Origin: Enterococcus columbae DSM 7374 = ATCC 51263
Lineage (GTDB): Bacteria > Bacillota > Bacilli > Lactobacillales > Enterococcaceae
DNA: 64,000 bases
Reading direction: 5' to 3'
NCBI RefSeq assembly: GCF_000406925.1
Contig: NZ_KE136352.1
Location: 16,823-80,822, forward strand
The notes below the pieces were generated by a model. That model worked only from the letters and a program-made list of their open reading frames with translations. It did not search any database and was not told the origin of the DNA. Position numbers and translations under genes: made by a program. This document shows, one piece after another, positions 44,190-53,509 of this stretch (positions are counted from its first letter, which is position 1; each line of letters begins with the position of its first letter).

Positions 44190-46316
44190 TTATATACTTT
44201 TTGTATTCATTACCCTCATTGCATTTAATATTGCGATTAATGCCACACCCATGTCAGCGAATACAGCTTCCCACATAGTTGCAACTCCCACCGCACCAAG
44301 TGCAAGGAATATGGCTTTAACCCCTAATGCAAACACAATGTTTTGCATCACAATTTTCCTAGTCCTTTTTGCTACTTTAATTGCAGTGACAATTTTTGAT
44401 GGTTCATCCGTCATGATAACTATATCAGCTGCTTCAATTGCAGCATCAGACCCCAAGCCGCCCATTGCCATGCCAATATCAGCTCTCGCAAGTACTGGTG
44501 CATCATTGATACCATCTCCAACAAATACAATTTTCCCCTTATGAGATTTCTTAGCATCCAGATCCTCAATTTTTTCTACCTTGTCGGCCGGTAACAATTC
44601 AGTATACACCTTGTCAATTCCAAGTTGGGTTGCTGTTTTTTCCCCAGCTGCCTTCGAATCACCAGTAAGCATAACCGTATTTCTAACACCTAATGCCTTC
44701 AATCCTTTAATCGCATCAGCTGAATCTTCCTTCACTGCGTCAGAGATTACAATATTGCCTGCATATTTCTTGTCTACTGCAACATGTACTATTGTACCCA
44801 GAGTCTCAACTTCCTGATATTTAATGTTTTCTTTATTCATCAGTTTGCTATTTCCGGCAAGAATCTCTTTACCACCAACTTTAGCTAAAATCCCATGACC
44901 TGCAATTTCCTCATAGTCTTCAATTTTAGCGATATCGACATCTTTGTTATAGACTTTCAAAATGGATAGTGCAATTGGATGACTTGAGTGACTTTCAGCA
45001 AATGCTGCATATTCAATCAATTCCTCATTTGTAAAATCAATTTGAGAGTTGATATTCACAACTTCAAATACACCCTTTGTTAGCGTTCCCGTCTTATCGA
45101 AAACAACTGTTTCCACATTGTTCAACGCTTCAAGATAGTTACTGCCTTTTACTAATATACCTCTCTTCGATGCTCCACCAATCCCTCCGAAGAAGCTCAA
45201 TGGTATTGAAATTACTAACGCACATGGACAAGATATAACTAAGAACACTAAGGCTCGATATATCCATGTAGAGAAAGTTGCACCCGGGATCACCAATGGA
45301 GGTATGATTGCTAAGGCTAATGCTCCAAAAACTACAATCGGAGTATAGGAACGCGCAAATTTTGTTATAAATTTTTCTGTAGGAGCTTTCTTACTGTTGG
45401 CATTCTGAACCAGATCCAAAATTTTAGATACAGTTGAATCACCAAAATCCTTTGTTACCTCTATTGTCAAAACGCCATTTTTATTAATGAATCCGCTCAA
45501 TGCATCGTTTCCTGGCTCGAGTTCACGAGGAACAGATTCCCCTGTTAACGCTGCAGTGTCAACCATTGAGTTTCCTTCTATAACCTTGCCATCGAGGGGA
45601 ACTTTTTCTCCTGGCTTAACAATAATGATGTCACCTATGTTTACCTCTTCAGGAGATACTTTCCTGATCTCATCGCCAACTTTAAGATTTGCATGGTCAG
45701 GACGTATATCCATCAAAGCACTTATTGATTTTCTGGAGTGACCTACAGCTATATCCTGAAACAATTCACCTACCAGATAGAACAGCATAACTGCTACACC
45801 TTCTGGATACTCTCCAACGAAGAAAGCACCAATGGTAGCAATACTCATTAGAAAATGCTCACTGAATACCTGTCCACGGGCAATACCTTTTATTGCTCTT
45901 AAGACAACCTCTCCACCAACTATAATATAACTAATAATAAATAAGGTAAGCTCAAGCCAATTTTGGAAATTAAAGATGATTCCCACGGCAAATATTGCTC
46001 CACCGACCACAAGTCTTATGATTTCTTTTTTGTTGACACCTTCTTCTTCCTCTTCATTATTTTCTTTTATGTTGGCCTTAGATGTATCTTTCTCAAAAAC
46101 AATCTTTACATCCGGTTCGATTTTTTTTACAATGCCTTCAATCTTCTCATTTAATTCAGTACGGTTGACTTTCGGACTTATTTCCATTGTTAGTTTCTTT
46201 GAAACAAAATCTACTGCAGCAAACTCCACTCCTTCTAAACCGCTTATTTCTTTTTCCATTTTAGCTGCACAATTTGCACAATCTAATCCTTCTAAAATTA
46301 TTTCCTTCTTTAACAT
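44190..46316 (-). CDS. cadA: Cadmium/zinc/lead-exporting P1B-type ATPase
   Basis: A 708-residue heavy-metal ATPase. The N-terminal metal-binding domain has the CxxC motif (GLDCANCAAK, about residues 11-20). The linker is Glu/Asn-rich. The transmembrane CPC motif is VISCPCALVIS, the phosphorylation site is VFDKTGTLTKG and the hinge is VGDGINDAPVLA. CPC with a single N-terminal CxxC domain is the Cd/Zn/Pb pattern. ATG 46316 has GGTGG upstream; a GTG lies one codon earlier. Codon use differs somewhat from the neighbours and a transposase remnant follows, suggesting acquisition. Co-transcribed with cadC. Confidence 0.93.
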   Translation of the reverse strand: MLKKEIILEGLDCANCAAKMEKEISGLEGVEFAAVDFVSKKLTMEISPKVNRTELNEKIEGIVKKIEPDVKIVFEKDTSKANIKENNEEEEEGVNKKEIIRLVVGGAIFAVGIIFNFQNWLELTLFIISYIIVGGEVVLRAIKGIARGQVFSEHFLMSIATIGAFFVGEYPEGVAVMLFYLVGELFQDIAVGHSRKSISALMDIRPDHANLKVGDEIRKVSPEEVNIGDIIIVKPGEKVPLDGKVIEGNSMVDTAALTGESVPRELEPGNDALSGFINKNGVLTIEVTKDFGDSTVSKILDLVQNANSKKAPTEKFITKFARSYTPIVVFGALALAIIPPLVIPGATFSTWIYRALVFLVISCPCALVISIPLSFFGGIGGASKRGILVKGSNYLEALNNVETVVFDKTGTLTKGVFEVVNINSQIDFTNEELIEYAAFAESHSSHPIALSILKVYNKDVDIAKIEDYEEIAGHGILAKVGGKEILAGNSKLMNKENIKYQEVETLGTIVHVAVDKKYAGNIVISDAVKEDSADAIKGLKALGVRNTVMLTGDSKAAGEKTATQLGIDKVYTELLPADKVEKIEDLDAKKSHKGKIVFVGDGINDAPVLARADIGMAMGGLGSDAAIEAADIVIMTDEPSKIVTAIKVAKRTRKIVMQNIVFALGVKAIFLALGAVGVATMWEAVFADMGVALIAILNAMRVMNTKSI

Positions 46317-46329
46317 CACTATCCCACCT

Positions 46330-46704
46330 TTACTTACTTTCTTCTGAAATATGAATTAATCCTTGGTCAAATATTTGCTTTACATGTTCATCTTCAAGGG
46401 AGTAGAATACAATCTTTCCTTCTCTTCTGCTCTTTACTAGTTCAGCCTGCTTTAAGACTCTTAGCTGATGAGAAATTGCTGATTGGGTCATATTCAATAA
46501 GAATGCAATATCGCAAACGCACATCTCGGCTTCATCTAACGCCCAGAGTATCTTAATTCTTGTTGAATCCCCAAAGACCTTAAATAGCTCCGCAAGATCA
46601 TATAAGGTTTCTTCTTGAGGCATTTTTTCTCGAACTTGGTTAACAGTATCCTCATGTATAACATCACAGTCACATCTTTCAGTTGGTTGAATTTTCCTTG
46701 CCAT
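46330..46704 (-). CDS. cadC: CadC-type ArsR/SmtB metal-sensing repressor
   Basis: A 124-residue repressor. The metal-site cysteines are in the N-terminal RCDCDV segment (about residues 11-14) and in the alpha-3 motif EMCVCDIA (about 59-66), the CadC Cd/Pb site. The helix-turn-helix is NMTQSAISHQLRVLKQA and the wing is REGKIVFYSLEDEHV. It precedes cadA by 13 bases and should repress both. The operators lie directly upstream. Confidence 0.93.
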   Translation of the reverse strand: MARKIQPTERCDCDVIHEDTVNQVREKMPQEETLYDLAELFKVFGDSTRIKILWALDEAEMCVCDIAFLLNMTQSAISHQLRVLKQAELVKSRREGKIVFYSLEDEHVKQIFDQGLIHISEESK

Positions 46705-46733
46705 ATTATCACCTCTGATATTATTTCAATTAC

Positions 46734-46813
46734 ATACTTGAACAGTTGTTCATATGTTAATTTTACTACTGCGATAAAAAGAAGTCAATAGATACTTGAA
46801 CAGTTATTCAAGT
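46734..46813 (-). promoter_or_regulatory. cad promoter with two CadC-type operators
   Basis: On the minus strand TTGACT (46783-46788), a 17-bp spacer and TAAAAT (46760-46765) form a near-consensus promoter. Inverted repeats flank it: TTGAACAGTTGTTCA (46738-46752) at the transcript start and ACTTGAACAGTTATTCAAGT (46794-46813) upstream of the -35. Confidence 0.8.
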
Positions 46814-46883
46814 GAACGAGCAATGTATTTTTTATTTATACTTGATGAGGGGTTTAACGATTAAAACACCGCCAGATAAAGGA

Positions 46884-46938
46884 TAAAAAAAGATATCTAG
46901 CATCGTTCTCTTGTTTGAGTAACCACACTAAATATCTT
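46884..46938 (-). terminator. Terminator at the end of the sorbitol gene cluster
   Basis: On the minus strand AAGATATTTAG pairs with CTAGATATCTT followed by seven T residues, after the HAD gene stop. Confidence 0.75.
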
Positions 46939-46957
46939 AATCAAAGCTTTGCTACAC

Positions 46958-47605
46958 CTACATAGCTAATAAACGTTCAATATCAACCTGCTGATAATCA
47001 CTGACAATTTCATCGGCTGCTGATAAATCCTGCTTAGGATAGTCTGGATTAGCAAAGCCAATCGTATACATCCCCGCATTTTTCGCTGCACGACTGCCGT
47101 TTTTCGTATCCTCAAAAACGATACATTCGCTTGGCTTGCGATGAATTCGCTTAGCGGCCTCTAAAAACACGTCTGGAGCCGGCTTGCCATGTTCGACTTC
47201 ATCAGCACTGACATAGGCACTAAAGCAATCAATAATCCCTAGCTCTGTCAAATATTGCTCAATCTCATTTTTAGGAGAAGCCGAGGCTACCGCTAATTTA
47301 AAATTAGCTTGGTGTAACGCTCGAACCAGCTCTACTGCACCTTTGATTGCTCGAACCCCTGTTTCTTGGAAAATTGCTTTTCGGCGTTGATTCATCTCTA
47401 GAATATATTCATCAACCGATTTAGGTAAATCAAATTCTGCTTTCATCTGCTCCCACATATAAGTAAAAGTGGTGCCCATAAATTGATAATGATAGCTCGT
47501 TGCTACCGGATGTCCTGCTTCTTTTAGCATATCTGACTTACTTTTAAAAAAGGTATATTCAGAATCCACCAATACACCATCCATATCAAAAATTACTGTT
47601 TGCAT
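46958..47605 (-). CDS. HAD-family sugar-phosphate phosphatase / phosphoglucomutase-like protein
   Basis: A 215-residue subfamily IA HAD protein: motif I DMDGVLVDSE (nucleophile Asp about 7), motif II ASASPKNEI, motif III Lys in EHGKPAPDVF and motif IV FEDTKNGSRAA. It resembles beta-phosphoglucomutase and sugar phosphatases such as YqaB. The gene touches the aldolase gene, and its place at the end of the sorbitol cluster suggests it acts on a sugar phosphate made there. The exact substrate cannot be told from sequence. Confidence 0.82.
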   Translation of the reverse strand: MQTVIFDMDGVLVDSEYTFFKSKSDMLKEAGHPVATSYHYQFMGTTFTYMWEQMKAEFDLPKSVDEYILEMNQRRKAIFQETGVRAIKGAVELVRALHQANFKLAVASASPKNEIEQYLTELGIIDCFSAYVSADEVEHGKPAPDVFLEAAKRIHRKPSECIVFEDTKNGSRAAKNAGMYTIGFANPDYPKQDLSAADEIVSDYQQVDIERLLAM

Positions 47606-48283
47606 CTAATTCAAACCCTTCAAATTTTCAGACTTATACTTATTATACCAATCTAGCTGAAATTGTTCTACTGCTTGCAAAATTAATGGTGAATTAAGGC
47701 TAGTCAACAAGATGTCTGGCGCTACTGTTACAGCATGACTACCTGCTTGCAGGGCTTCATTAACTTGTAAACTATTTTTGAAGCTAGCTGCTAAAAGCTT
47801 ACTATTAAAGTGTTCATTACTGATTTTATTAGCTAAATGCTCAATAACCTTAGTCGCTTGAATGCCTTGATTTTCCATTCGATTATAATAAGGAGCAAGG
47901 TAATCCGCTCCTACATTCAGCGCCAAATAGCCTTGCATTTCACTATAGATGGCAGTAGCAGTAACCTTAAAGTCTTGTTGCTTCAAAATCTTCATGGCAC
48001 CTAAGCCCTCTAGTGTAGTCGGCACTTTAATGTAAACTGATTTAGACAGATTATTAGCGATAACCTGCGCATCTTCAATCATTTCGGTTGCAGTTGTTCC
48101 TACCACTTGAACGTGTAGACTGGCATCTGGTAATAGCTGAGCGATTGTCTTTAATTGTTCAAAAGGATGGTCGTCTCCTTCTTTTTTTAAAATCGTTGGA
48201 TTCGTTGTAACTCCTGCAATATTTAATGCCCGTTGTAAAAGCTGAATTGTTTCAATTTTAGCTGTATCTAACATGATTTCCAT
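47606..48283 (-). CDS. Transaldolase-like fructose-6-phosphate aldolase (FSA/TalC type)
   Basis: A 225-residue short transaldolase-family protein: LDTAKIETIQ near the start, GVTTNPTILKKEG (about residues 25-37), the Schiff-base lysine in SVYIKVPTT (about 80-88) and NVGADYLAPYYNRM. Members of this length are fructose-6-phosphate aldolases or short transaldolases. In a sorbitol cluster it would act on fructose-6-phosphate made by SrlD. AGGAG precedes ATG 48283. A terminator separates it from srlB, so expression may be lower than for the PTS genes. Confidence 0.85.
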   Translation of the reverse strand: MEIMLDTAKIETIQLLQRALNIAGVTTNPTILKKEGDDHPFEQLKTIAQLLPDASLHVQVVGTTATEMIEDAQVIANNLSKSVYIKVPTTLEGLGAMKILKQQDFKVTATAIYSEMQGYLALNVGADYLAPYYNRMENQGIQATKVIEHLANKISNEHFNSKLLAASFKNSLQVNEALQAGSHAVTVAPDILLTSLNSPLILQAVEQFQLDWYNKYKSENLKGLN

Positions 48284-48342
48284 CAAATTTCGACTCCTTT
48301 ATCTAATAGTTAATCAATGAAGAATTAGAGTCTCCTTCATTT

Positions 48343-48380
48343 AAAAAAGATGGCAAAGTTGAACCCTGCCATCTTTTTTA
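48343..48380 (-). terminator. Terminator between srlB and the aldolase gene
   Basis: On the minus strand AAAAAAGATGGCA pairs with TGCCATCTTTTTT around a short loop. It begins right at the srlB stop and precedes the aldolase-HAD pair, so it can act as an attenuator inside the cluster. Confidence 0.85.
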
Positions 48381-48737
48381 TTATTCAATCGTAACTTGTG
48401 TTCCTACTTGCAAATTAGGCATCGGTTTATCTTCTACATATAGTGTACCTGGTAGCTCAGCTTGTGTTGCACCATCAAATTTAATCGTAATATGACCAAG
48501 CTGATCTAAATTTTTACGAACAACATCACCCACTGCCGTAATCTTATACGCTTGACCATCAAAGACGACATGCATGTCTTTTTGAATAGCAGCTTGTGTC
48601 GTATTCACTTCAATGTTATAGCAATATTCAGCTAATGCTTCTGGTGCCTCCTTACCAAATAGAATCATCATTTTTTCTTCTTTGAATAATTCAGCTTCAT
48701 TTCCGATGCCGATGACGTTTGTCTTAAAAATAACCAT
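48381..48737 (-). CDS. srlB: PTS glucitol/sorbitol-specific IIA component
   Basis: A 118-residue IIA(Gut) protein. It takes phosphate from HPr on a histidine; the only histidines are in KDMHVVF and LGHITIKF, and the second fits the family position better. LFGKEAPEALAEYC and the C-terminal LPGTLYVEDKP are typical of the family. It is encoded after srlE with about 40 bases between them. Confidence 0.92.
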   Translation of the reverse strand: MVIFKTNVIGIGNEAELFKEEKMMILFGKEAPEALAEYCYNIEVNTTQAAIQKDMHVVFDGQAYKITAVGDVVRKNLDQLGHITIKFDGATQAELPGTLYVEDKPMPNLQVGTQVTIE

Positions 48738-48775
48738 TTTACATACACTCCTACTTCTTTTGACTTTTTGTATTG

Positions 48776-49771
48776 TTAACTATATAAACCAAAGCTTGCT
48801 AACCAAGCAACGAATACACGTGGAACACCATTTAAAAATCTTGAATATAAAACAGATGGTACCCCTACTTCAACTGTTTTCGCTTCGGCTTCTTCTAAAC
48901 CAAGACCTACTGGAATGAAATCACAAGCGTTTTGGGTATTAATGGCAAATAGTGCTGGTAAAGCTAATTGTGGTGGAATATGCCCTTTACCGATTTCTAC
49001 CCCAATTAAAGTACCAATCACCTGACTAATAACCGCTCCAGGTCCTAATAACGGAGAAAGAAATGGCAACGAACAAATAAAACCAATCAGCATTAAACCG
49101 ATAACATTTCCTGCTAACGGAGACATAATTTTCGCAAACAATTCTCCAACCCCAGATCCTTGAATAATCCCAATTAACAATGAAACGAAGGCCATAAACG
49201 GAATAACCGTGTTAATCATGGTTTGGACACCTTCACGAGCAGCTTGGTTGAAGGTAGCTACGACTTTACCAGCTCCCATACCTATTTTAGCAATAAAGCT
49301 TTGTTGTGCTCTTTGTTCGGTTAATTTGCGACTGGTATCATACTTAGGTTGTTCCTTAGCAGCTTCAGTTGAGACCTTCGCTGGTGTAGCTGTTTGATCA
49401 GTTGGTTGAATTTGATCAATGCCAACCGCTGATACATAAATTTCCTCAGTTATATATTGAGCCAATGGACCACTTTTACCAGTCGGCACGATATTGATTG
49501 TCGGAATGCCTTTTTTAGGATAAATTCCACAGCGGAGCGTTCCTCCACAATCAACAATCGCTAAAGCAATTTCTTCATCAGGAATAGATGTTTTAAACCC
49601 ATTCACTGCTTCCATACCTGTTAATTCTACAATTTTATCAACAATTGCTGGCTTTTCTCCTCCACCTGTAATATAGATGAATTTGTGTTTTTCTGGAGTT
49701 GGTGTAATGGTCAATGGTCCACCAAACCCACCATTCCCTTTGTGTACAATAATGCTTTTATATTCAGTCAT
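48776..49771 (-). CDS. srlE: PTS glucitol/sorbitol-specific IIBC component
   Basis: A 331-residue protein. The N-terminal IIB domain (about residues 1-130) contains the phosphorylated Cys in [20 protein letters not shown] Gln/Thr/Lys-rich linker follows, then the C-terminal membrane half ([42 protein letters not shown]). With SrlA it forms the sorbitol channel that delivers sorbitol-6-phosphate to the cytoplasm. It follows srlA by about 15 bases. Confidence 0.94.
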   Translation of the reverse strand: MTEYKSIIVHKGNGGFGGPLTITPTPEKHKFIYITGGGEKPAIVDKIVELTGMEAVNGFKTSIPDEEIALAIVDCGGTLRCGIYPKKGIPTINIVPTGKSGPLAQYITEEIYVSAVGIDQIQPTDQTATPAKVSTEAAKEQPKYDTSRKLTEQRAQQSFIAKIGMGAGKVVATFNQAAREGVQTMINTVIPFMAFVSLLIGIIQGSGVGELFAKIMSPLAGNVIGLMLIGFICSLPFLSPLLGPGAVISQVIGTLIGVEIGKGHIPPQLALPALFAINTQNACDFIPVGLGLEEAEAKTVEVGVPSVLYSRFLNGVPRVFVAWLASFGLYS

Positions 49772-49786
49772 GATTATTTCCTCCTA

Positions 49787-50338
49787 TTATGCGTGAACGT
49801 TTACCTTTTTACTTAGTTCAACACCCTGTTGCTTACATACATAAGCGGTAGTAAAGTCAGTCACCCAACCACCAATGAAATTCATCAAAATCCCTACTAA
49901 CATATAACGAATCGCTAACTCCATTGAATTAAGGCCCAGCTTGGTAATTCCTTGCGCGATCCCTAACCAAACAAATAATTCACCCGGATTAATATGTGGA
50001 AATACCCCATTACTTGTATGACAAAATTGAGCTTGTGCTGCATAATAGCTTGGTTTATAAAATTCAGGCAAGAAACGAGCCATGGTAAATGACATCGGAT
50101 TTCCCAACATAAAAGCTGATAAAAATGGTAAAACTAAATAACGAGTAAATGGATTTTTAGCTGAAACTCTGGCGATTTTAGTCACACGCTCTTCACCTAG
50201 AAAAGCAATCAACGTATTCATCGCAACCATCAAAAGCAATACTACTGGTACGATGCTAGTCATCCAGCTAATAAATGTTTGGGCACCGGTTTGAAACAAG
50301 CCCATAAAACCCTCAGCAAATTTTGTAATATAATGCAT
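49787..50338 (-). CDS. srlA: PTS glucitol/sorbitol-specific IIC2 component
   Basis: A 183-residue membrane protein, standard length for SrlA. It has an amphipathic start (MHYITKFAEGFMGLFQTGAQ), several membrane helices (VPVVLLLMVAMNTLIAFLGE) and the family segment PFLSAFMLGNPMSFTMARFLP, GVFPHINPGELFVWLG. It is encoded 3 bases after gutM and feeds into srlE. Confidence 0.94.
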   Translation of the reverse strand: MHYITKFAEGFMGLFQTGAQTFISWMTSIVPVVLLLMVAMNTLIAFLGEERVTKIARVSAKNPFTRYLVLPFLSAFMLGNPMSFTMARFLPEFYKPSYYAAQAQFCHTSNGVFPHINPGELFVWLGIAQGITKLGLNSMELAIRYMLVGILMNFIGGWVTDFTTAYVCKQQGVELSKKVNVHA

Positions 50339-50341
50339 TTG

Positions 50342-50824
50342 TTAACACTCCTTCTTTAATTTCATTTGTAATTTCGTTTTCCAAAGATTTAGCTGTAAAG
50401 CTGCACCTGTAAGTGGGCTAACAGCTGGTTGTTCTTGATAATTCCCCGCTTGCACTCGAACATAGATTTCTCGCGCATTTAAAATAGCCTCTTGGAGCAA
50501 TCGATTACACTGTCTAAACTTAGGATGATACTTATCTAAATAATGAATATCTTCACCGATAAATTGATCCATAGCTTTAAATCTAGCTAAAATTGTAACC
50601 CCTTGCATTTTTTGACAGTCAAGGATGACACCTTGATCATCTACCGCAAACATCACAATCGTCCCTGCCTTGACTTTACCTGATCTACGGCCAATAGCTA
50701 CTTTACCTTTTTGACGCATGCTTTGATAGACCTTAGTAAAATGTTTAATTTGTTTTAAAGTAAGGAGTACCTGTAATACATAGGCTCCTAACATGAATAA
50801 ACCTAAAATGATAAAAAAGTTCAT
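50342..50824 (-). CDS. gutM: GutM/SrlM glucitol operon activator
   Basis: A 160-residue GutM-family protein with an N-terminal membrane segment (FFIILGLFMLGAYVLQVLL), then RQKGKVAIGRRSGKVKAGTI and a soluble domain (MQGVTILARFKAMD). GutM proteins act as positive factors for sorbitol operons; its membrane segment suggests it senses transport state. Its start overlaps the last base of the regulator gene. Confidence 0.9.
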   Translation of the reverse strand: MNFFIILGLFMLGAYVLQVLLTLKQIKHFTKVYQSMRQKGKVAIGRRSGKVKAGTIVMFAVDDQGVILDCQKMQGVTILARFKAMDQFIGEDIHYLDKYHPKFRQCNRLLQEAILNAREIYVRVQAGNYQEQPAVSPLTGAALQLNLWKTKLQMKLKKEC

Positions 50825-52677
50825 CAGAATAACTCCTTTCTATCAATAAACTGCCACATACTCTGTTCATCTTGAATCTGTTCAAGTTGTTGCATTTTTT
50901 CTGCATCACTAACCAATTCAAAAATTTTACCATAAACCTTCATCAGTTCATCTTCAGCTACTTTTGTTAACTCTTTAGGAATCGCTAACAAAGTAATCAA
51001 GTCAATTTCTCCTTGTGCTGTTTGGATCGCCTCTTTAGGAATCCCAACGATTAATTGAACTCTTTGACTGCTGCTATTTAATGTATGTGGAAAAGCAATT
51101 TTTTGTTCATAAATGGTACTGCTTTTCTTTTCACGTTCTAGCAAATGGACATAAAAGTCAGCATCTAAAATTCCTTGTAAGACATAGGGTTGGACCAAGC
51201 TTGCAAGTATTTGCTCATAAGAAGCTTTTGAATCAATTAAATGATAATGAATATCTACATAATGATAGCTTTGACTTCTTAATTTGGTCGCTTGTTGCCA
51301 GGCATTTCTTAACCATTCATCATTGAAAAGCTGCGTAATACGAATGACCGGTGTGGACGCATCAATATTTTTTAAAGGAATCGTCGTAAATACTGCGAAA
51401 TAATCATTTAAATTAATATGATCATATTCTTTTTCTGAATATTGCGTAATTTCAATATCTGAGCCGATAATCTGTTCAATCTGCGCACGAATCATCCCCG
51501 CTGTCCCTTTACCTGTACTACAAACAATAGCAATTGATTTCACTTTTTTTGAATGATCTTTTTGTAAGAAAAGCTCATAATAAAAGGTCAAATAATTCAC
51601 TTCTACACTCCGATAAGGTCGTTTCAAAATTTGAGCAATCTCCGTAATACTTACTTTAGCTAGTTCATATGCAAAGGGATATTTCTTTTCAATTTGTTCA
51701 CTAAACAAGTCATTTAATTCGATATGATAATACAAACGTAATAATAAATTGAGTAAATGATTTTTTATTTCAGCAAATAAAGCCTGTTCATCCACATCCC
51801 AATAAATCGCTTTACGTGTTTTATTAATCATTTGCATAAAAATTGACTGTAAATAATCATAATCGACAATTTTTATCGTTTTCTGATGTGAAATAATAAT
51901 TGGGAATAAAATAAATTCCTGTTCTGTTCGACTTAAAGTAAGCTGATAACTTTCTTCAATTTCAAAAAGTAAATCCTCTAATTCAGCAGTTAATTGAACA
52001 CTTTGAATAAAAGGAGGCGCACCCATATCAATCTGTTTACGTTGTTTCAATCGCATCATCGCAGTATGAATCGTCAATTTTAATAAATTCTCTGATAAAT
52101 AATCCAATTGATATTCATCAATTATATTTTGAACCTTAGCTTGCACAGAAGCTTTTAAAGTCGTAATTGGAAAATACGGGACTACTTGCTGCATATAAAA
52201 TAAGCGTTGGCTTAGTTCCTCACCTTTTAGAAGAATCCCTTTATTCGGTGTCCCTTGAATGACTAATTGATAGTCCGCTAAAAATTCTTTGGCTTGCTTG
52301 ATATCCTTAGATAAGGTTCCTCGACTCACACCAATTTCTTCAGCTAAATCATCGATATATAGATAATCACCCGTCTCTATCAACCGTTTAACAATATAAG
52401 CTAAACGCCGACTAGAAGAATTATAATCTGATTCTTTTTTTAATCTACCATGAAGGATCTCTTGAAATTCTTCATATTGGTAAATTATTAGACTATATAT
52501 CTTATCATTTAAAGTTATTTGCGCAATTGGCAGCAACTCTTGATTTAACGTATCAATACTACTTTTAATTGTTTGCGGGCTAAGCTTTAATTTTTCCTTC
52601 AATTCATCAATGCTTAACCGCTGATTAAAGTATAATAGTTGGAGAATTTCATACCATCGATTTACTAATGTCACCAA
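50824..52677 (-). CDS. BglG/GutR-type PRD-containing transcriptional regulator of the sorbitol operon
   Basis: A 617-residue multidomain regulator. Two N-terminal helix-turn-helix segments (about residues 5-60, QRLSIDELKEKLKLSPQTIK; and about 85-145, YIDDLAEEIGVSRGTLSKDI) precede two PRD domains (about 165-370) with conserved His (LTIHTAMMRLK, IISHQKTIK). A IIB-like domain follows (AIVCSTGKGTAGMIRAQIE, Cys about 385), then a IIA-like C-terminal domain (IAFPHTLNSSSQRVQLIVG, about 520-612). PTS phosphorylation of these domains normally couples activity to sorbitol uptake. It sits between srlD and gutM within the operon. Confidence 0.88.
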   Translation of the reverse strand: MVTLVNRWYEILQLLYFNQRLSIDELKEKLKLSPQTIKSSIDTLNQELLPIAQITLNDKIYSLIIYQYEEFQEILHGRLKKESDYNSSSRRLAYIVKRLIETGDYLYIDDLAEEIGVSRGTLSKDIKQAKEFLADYQLVIQGTPNKGILLKGEELSQRLFYMQQVVPYFPITTLKASVQAKVQNIIDEYQLDYLSENLLKLTIHTAMMRLKQRKQIDMGAPPFIQSVQLTAELEDLLFEIEESYQLTLSRTEQEFILFPIIISHQKTIKIVDYDYLQSIFMQMINKTRKAIYWDVDEQALFAEIKNHLLNLLLRLYYHIELNDLFSEQIEKKYPFAYELAKVSITEIAQILKRPYRSVEVNYLTFYYELFLQKDHSKKVKSIAIVCSTGKGTAGMIRAQIEQIIGSDIEITQYSEKEYDHINLNDYFAVFTTIPLKNIDASTPVIRITQLFNDEWLRNAWQQATKLRSQSYHYVDIHYHLIDSKASYEQILASLVQPYVLQGILDADFYVHLLEREKKSSTIYEQKIAFPHTLNSSSQRVQLIVGIPKEAIQTAQGEIDLITLLAIPKELTKVAEDELMKVYGKIFELVSDAEKMQQLEQIQDEQSMWQFIDRKELF

Positions 52678-52692
52678 TTACTCCCCCTAAAC

Positions 52693-53493
52693 TTATCCTC
52701 TTGTTTTACCTCCAGCTACATTAGTGGTTACACCTGTGATGTAACTAGAACGATCAGATAAATAATAACAAACTAAATCTGCTACTTCGCTTAACTTTCC
52801 GCTACGACCTAGTGGAATCGTGCTAGTTTTAGCATAACCAGCTCGTAAAGTTTCTACTGTGATATCTCTAGTATAAGCCAATGCTTCTTCATAAGCTAGT
52901 GTACGTAAACCAGTTTCTTCCATAATCCCTGGTGCTATACCGACTACTCTAACACCAGATTTACCCAATTCTTTTGCCCATGAACGAGTAAAACTGTAAA
53001 CGGCTGCCTTTGTCGCTGCATAACAACTTTGACCTTCAGAACCTTCTAAGCCAGCCTCGGATGCCATATTAATAATTACCCCTTGATGTTTTTCTACTAA
53101 AATACGGCCGACAGCTTGACTCATCAAATATAACCCTTTTTGATTAATTGCAATCATCTTATCGAAAATTTCATCAGACAATTCATACTGACTATGTGCT
53201 TCTTTACGATCAACTAATAAACGCGGAATATTAATCCCTGCATTATTCACTAAGCCATCAACTGTACCAAAACGCTCAACTACCTTAGCAACACCCTCTT
53301 CTACAGCTTGACGATTGGACACATCAACTGAAACAAACAAAAGATTTTCATGCGTTAAATCATTATTTTTAATATCAAAATTAGCCACCTGCACACCTTG
53401 CGCTAACAATGCCTCAACAATACTTTGACCAATACCTGACGAACCACCTGTTACAATTACTGTCTTTCCTGCAATACCTAACCAATCTGTCAT
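52693..53493 (-). CDS. srlD: Sorbitol-6-phosphate 2-dehydrogenase
   Basis: A 266-residue short-chain dehydrogenase converting sorbitol-6-phosphate to fructose-6-phosphate with NAD. The cofactor motif is VTGGSSGIGQS (about residues 14-24), then NNAGI, and the catalytic Ser and YxxxK in NMASEAGLEG and SCYAATKAAVYS (Tyr about 158, Lys about 162). First gene of the sorbitol operon. The hairpin array at 53510-54045 lies immediately upstream and would be in its leader if transcription starts beyond it. Confidence 0.93.
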   Translation of the reverse strand: MTDWLGIAGKTVIVTGGSSGIGQSIVEALLAQGVQVANFDIKNNDLTHENLLFVSVDVSNRQAVEEGVAKVVERFGTVDGLVNNAGINIPRLLVDRKEAHSQYELSDEIFDKMIAINQKGLYLMSQAVGRILVEKHQGVIINMASEAGLEGSEGQSCYAATKAAVYSFTRSWAKELGKSGVRVVGIAPGIMEETGLRTLAYEEALAYTRDITVETLRAGYAKTSTIPLGRSGKLSEVADLVCYYLSDRSSYITGVTTNVAGGKTRG

Positions 53494-53509
53494 TACACTC
53501 TCTCCCTTA

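Noticed and set aside
43973-44278. 101-residue plus-strand open frame
   Set aside because: It is antisense to the transposase remnant and the end of cadA and has an improbable aromatic-rich composition.
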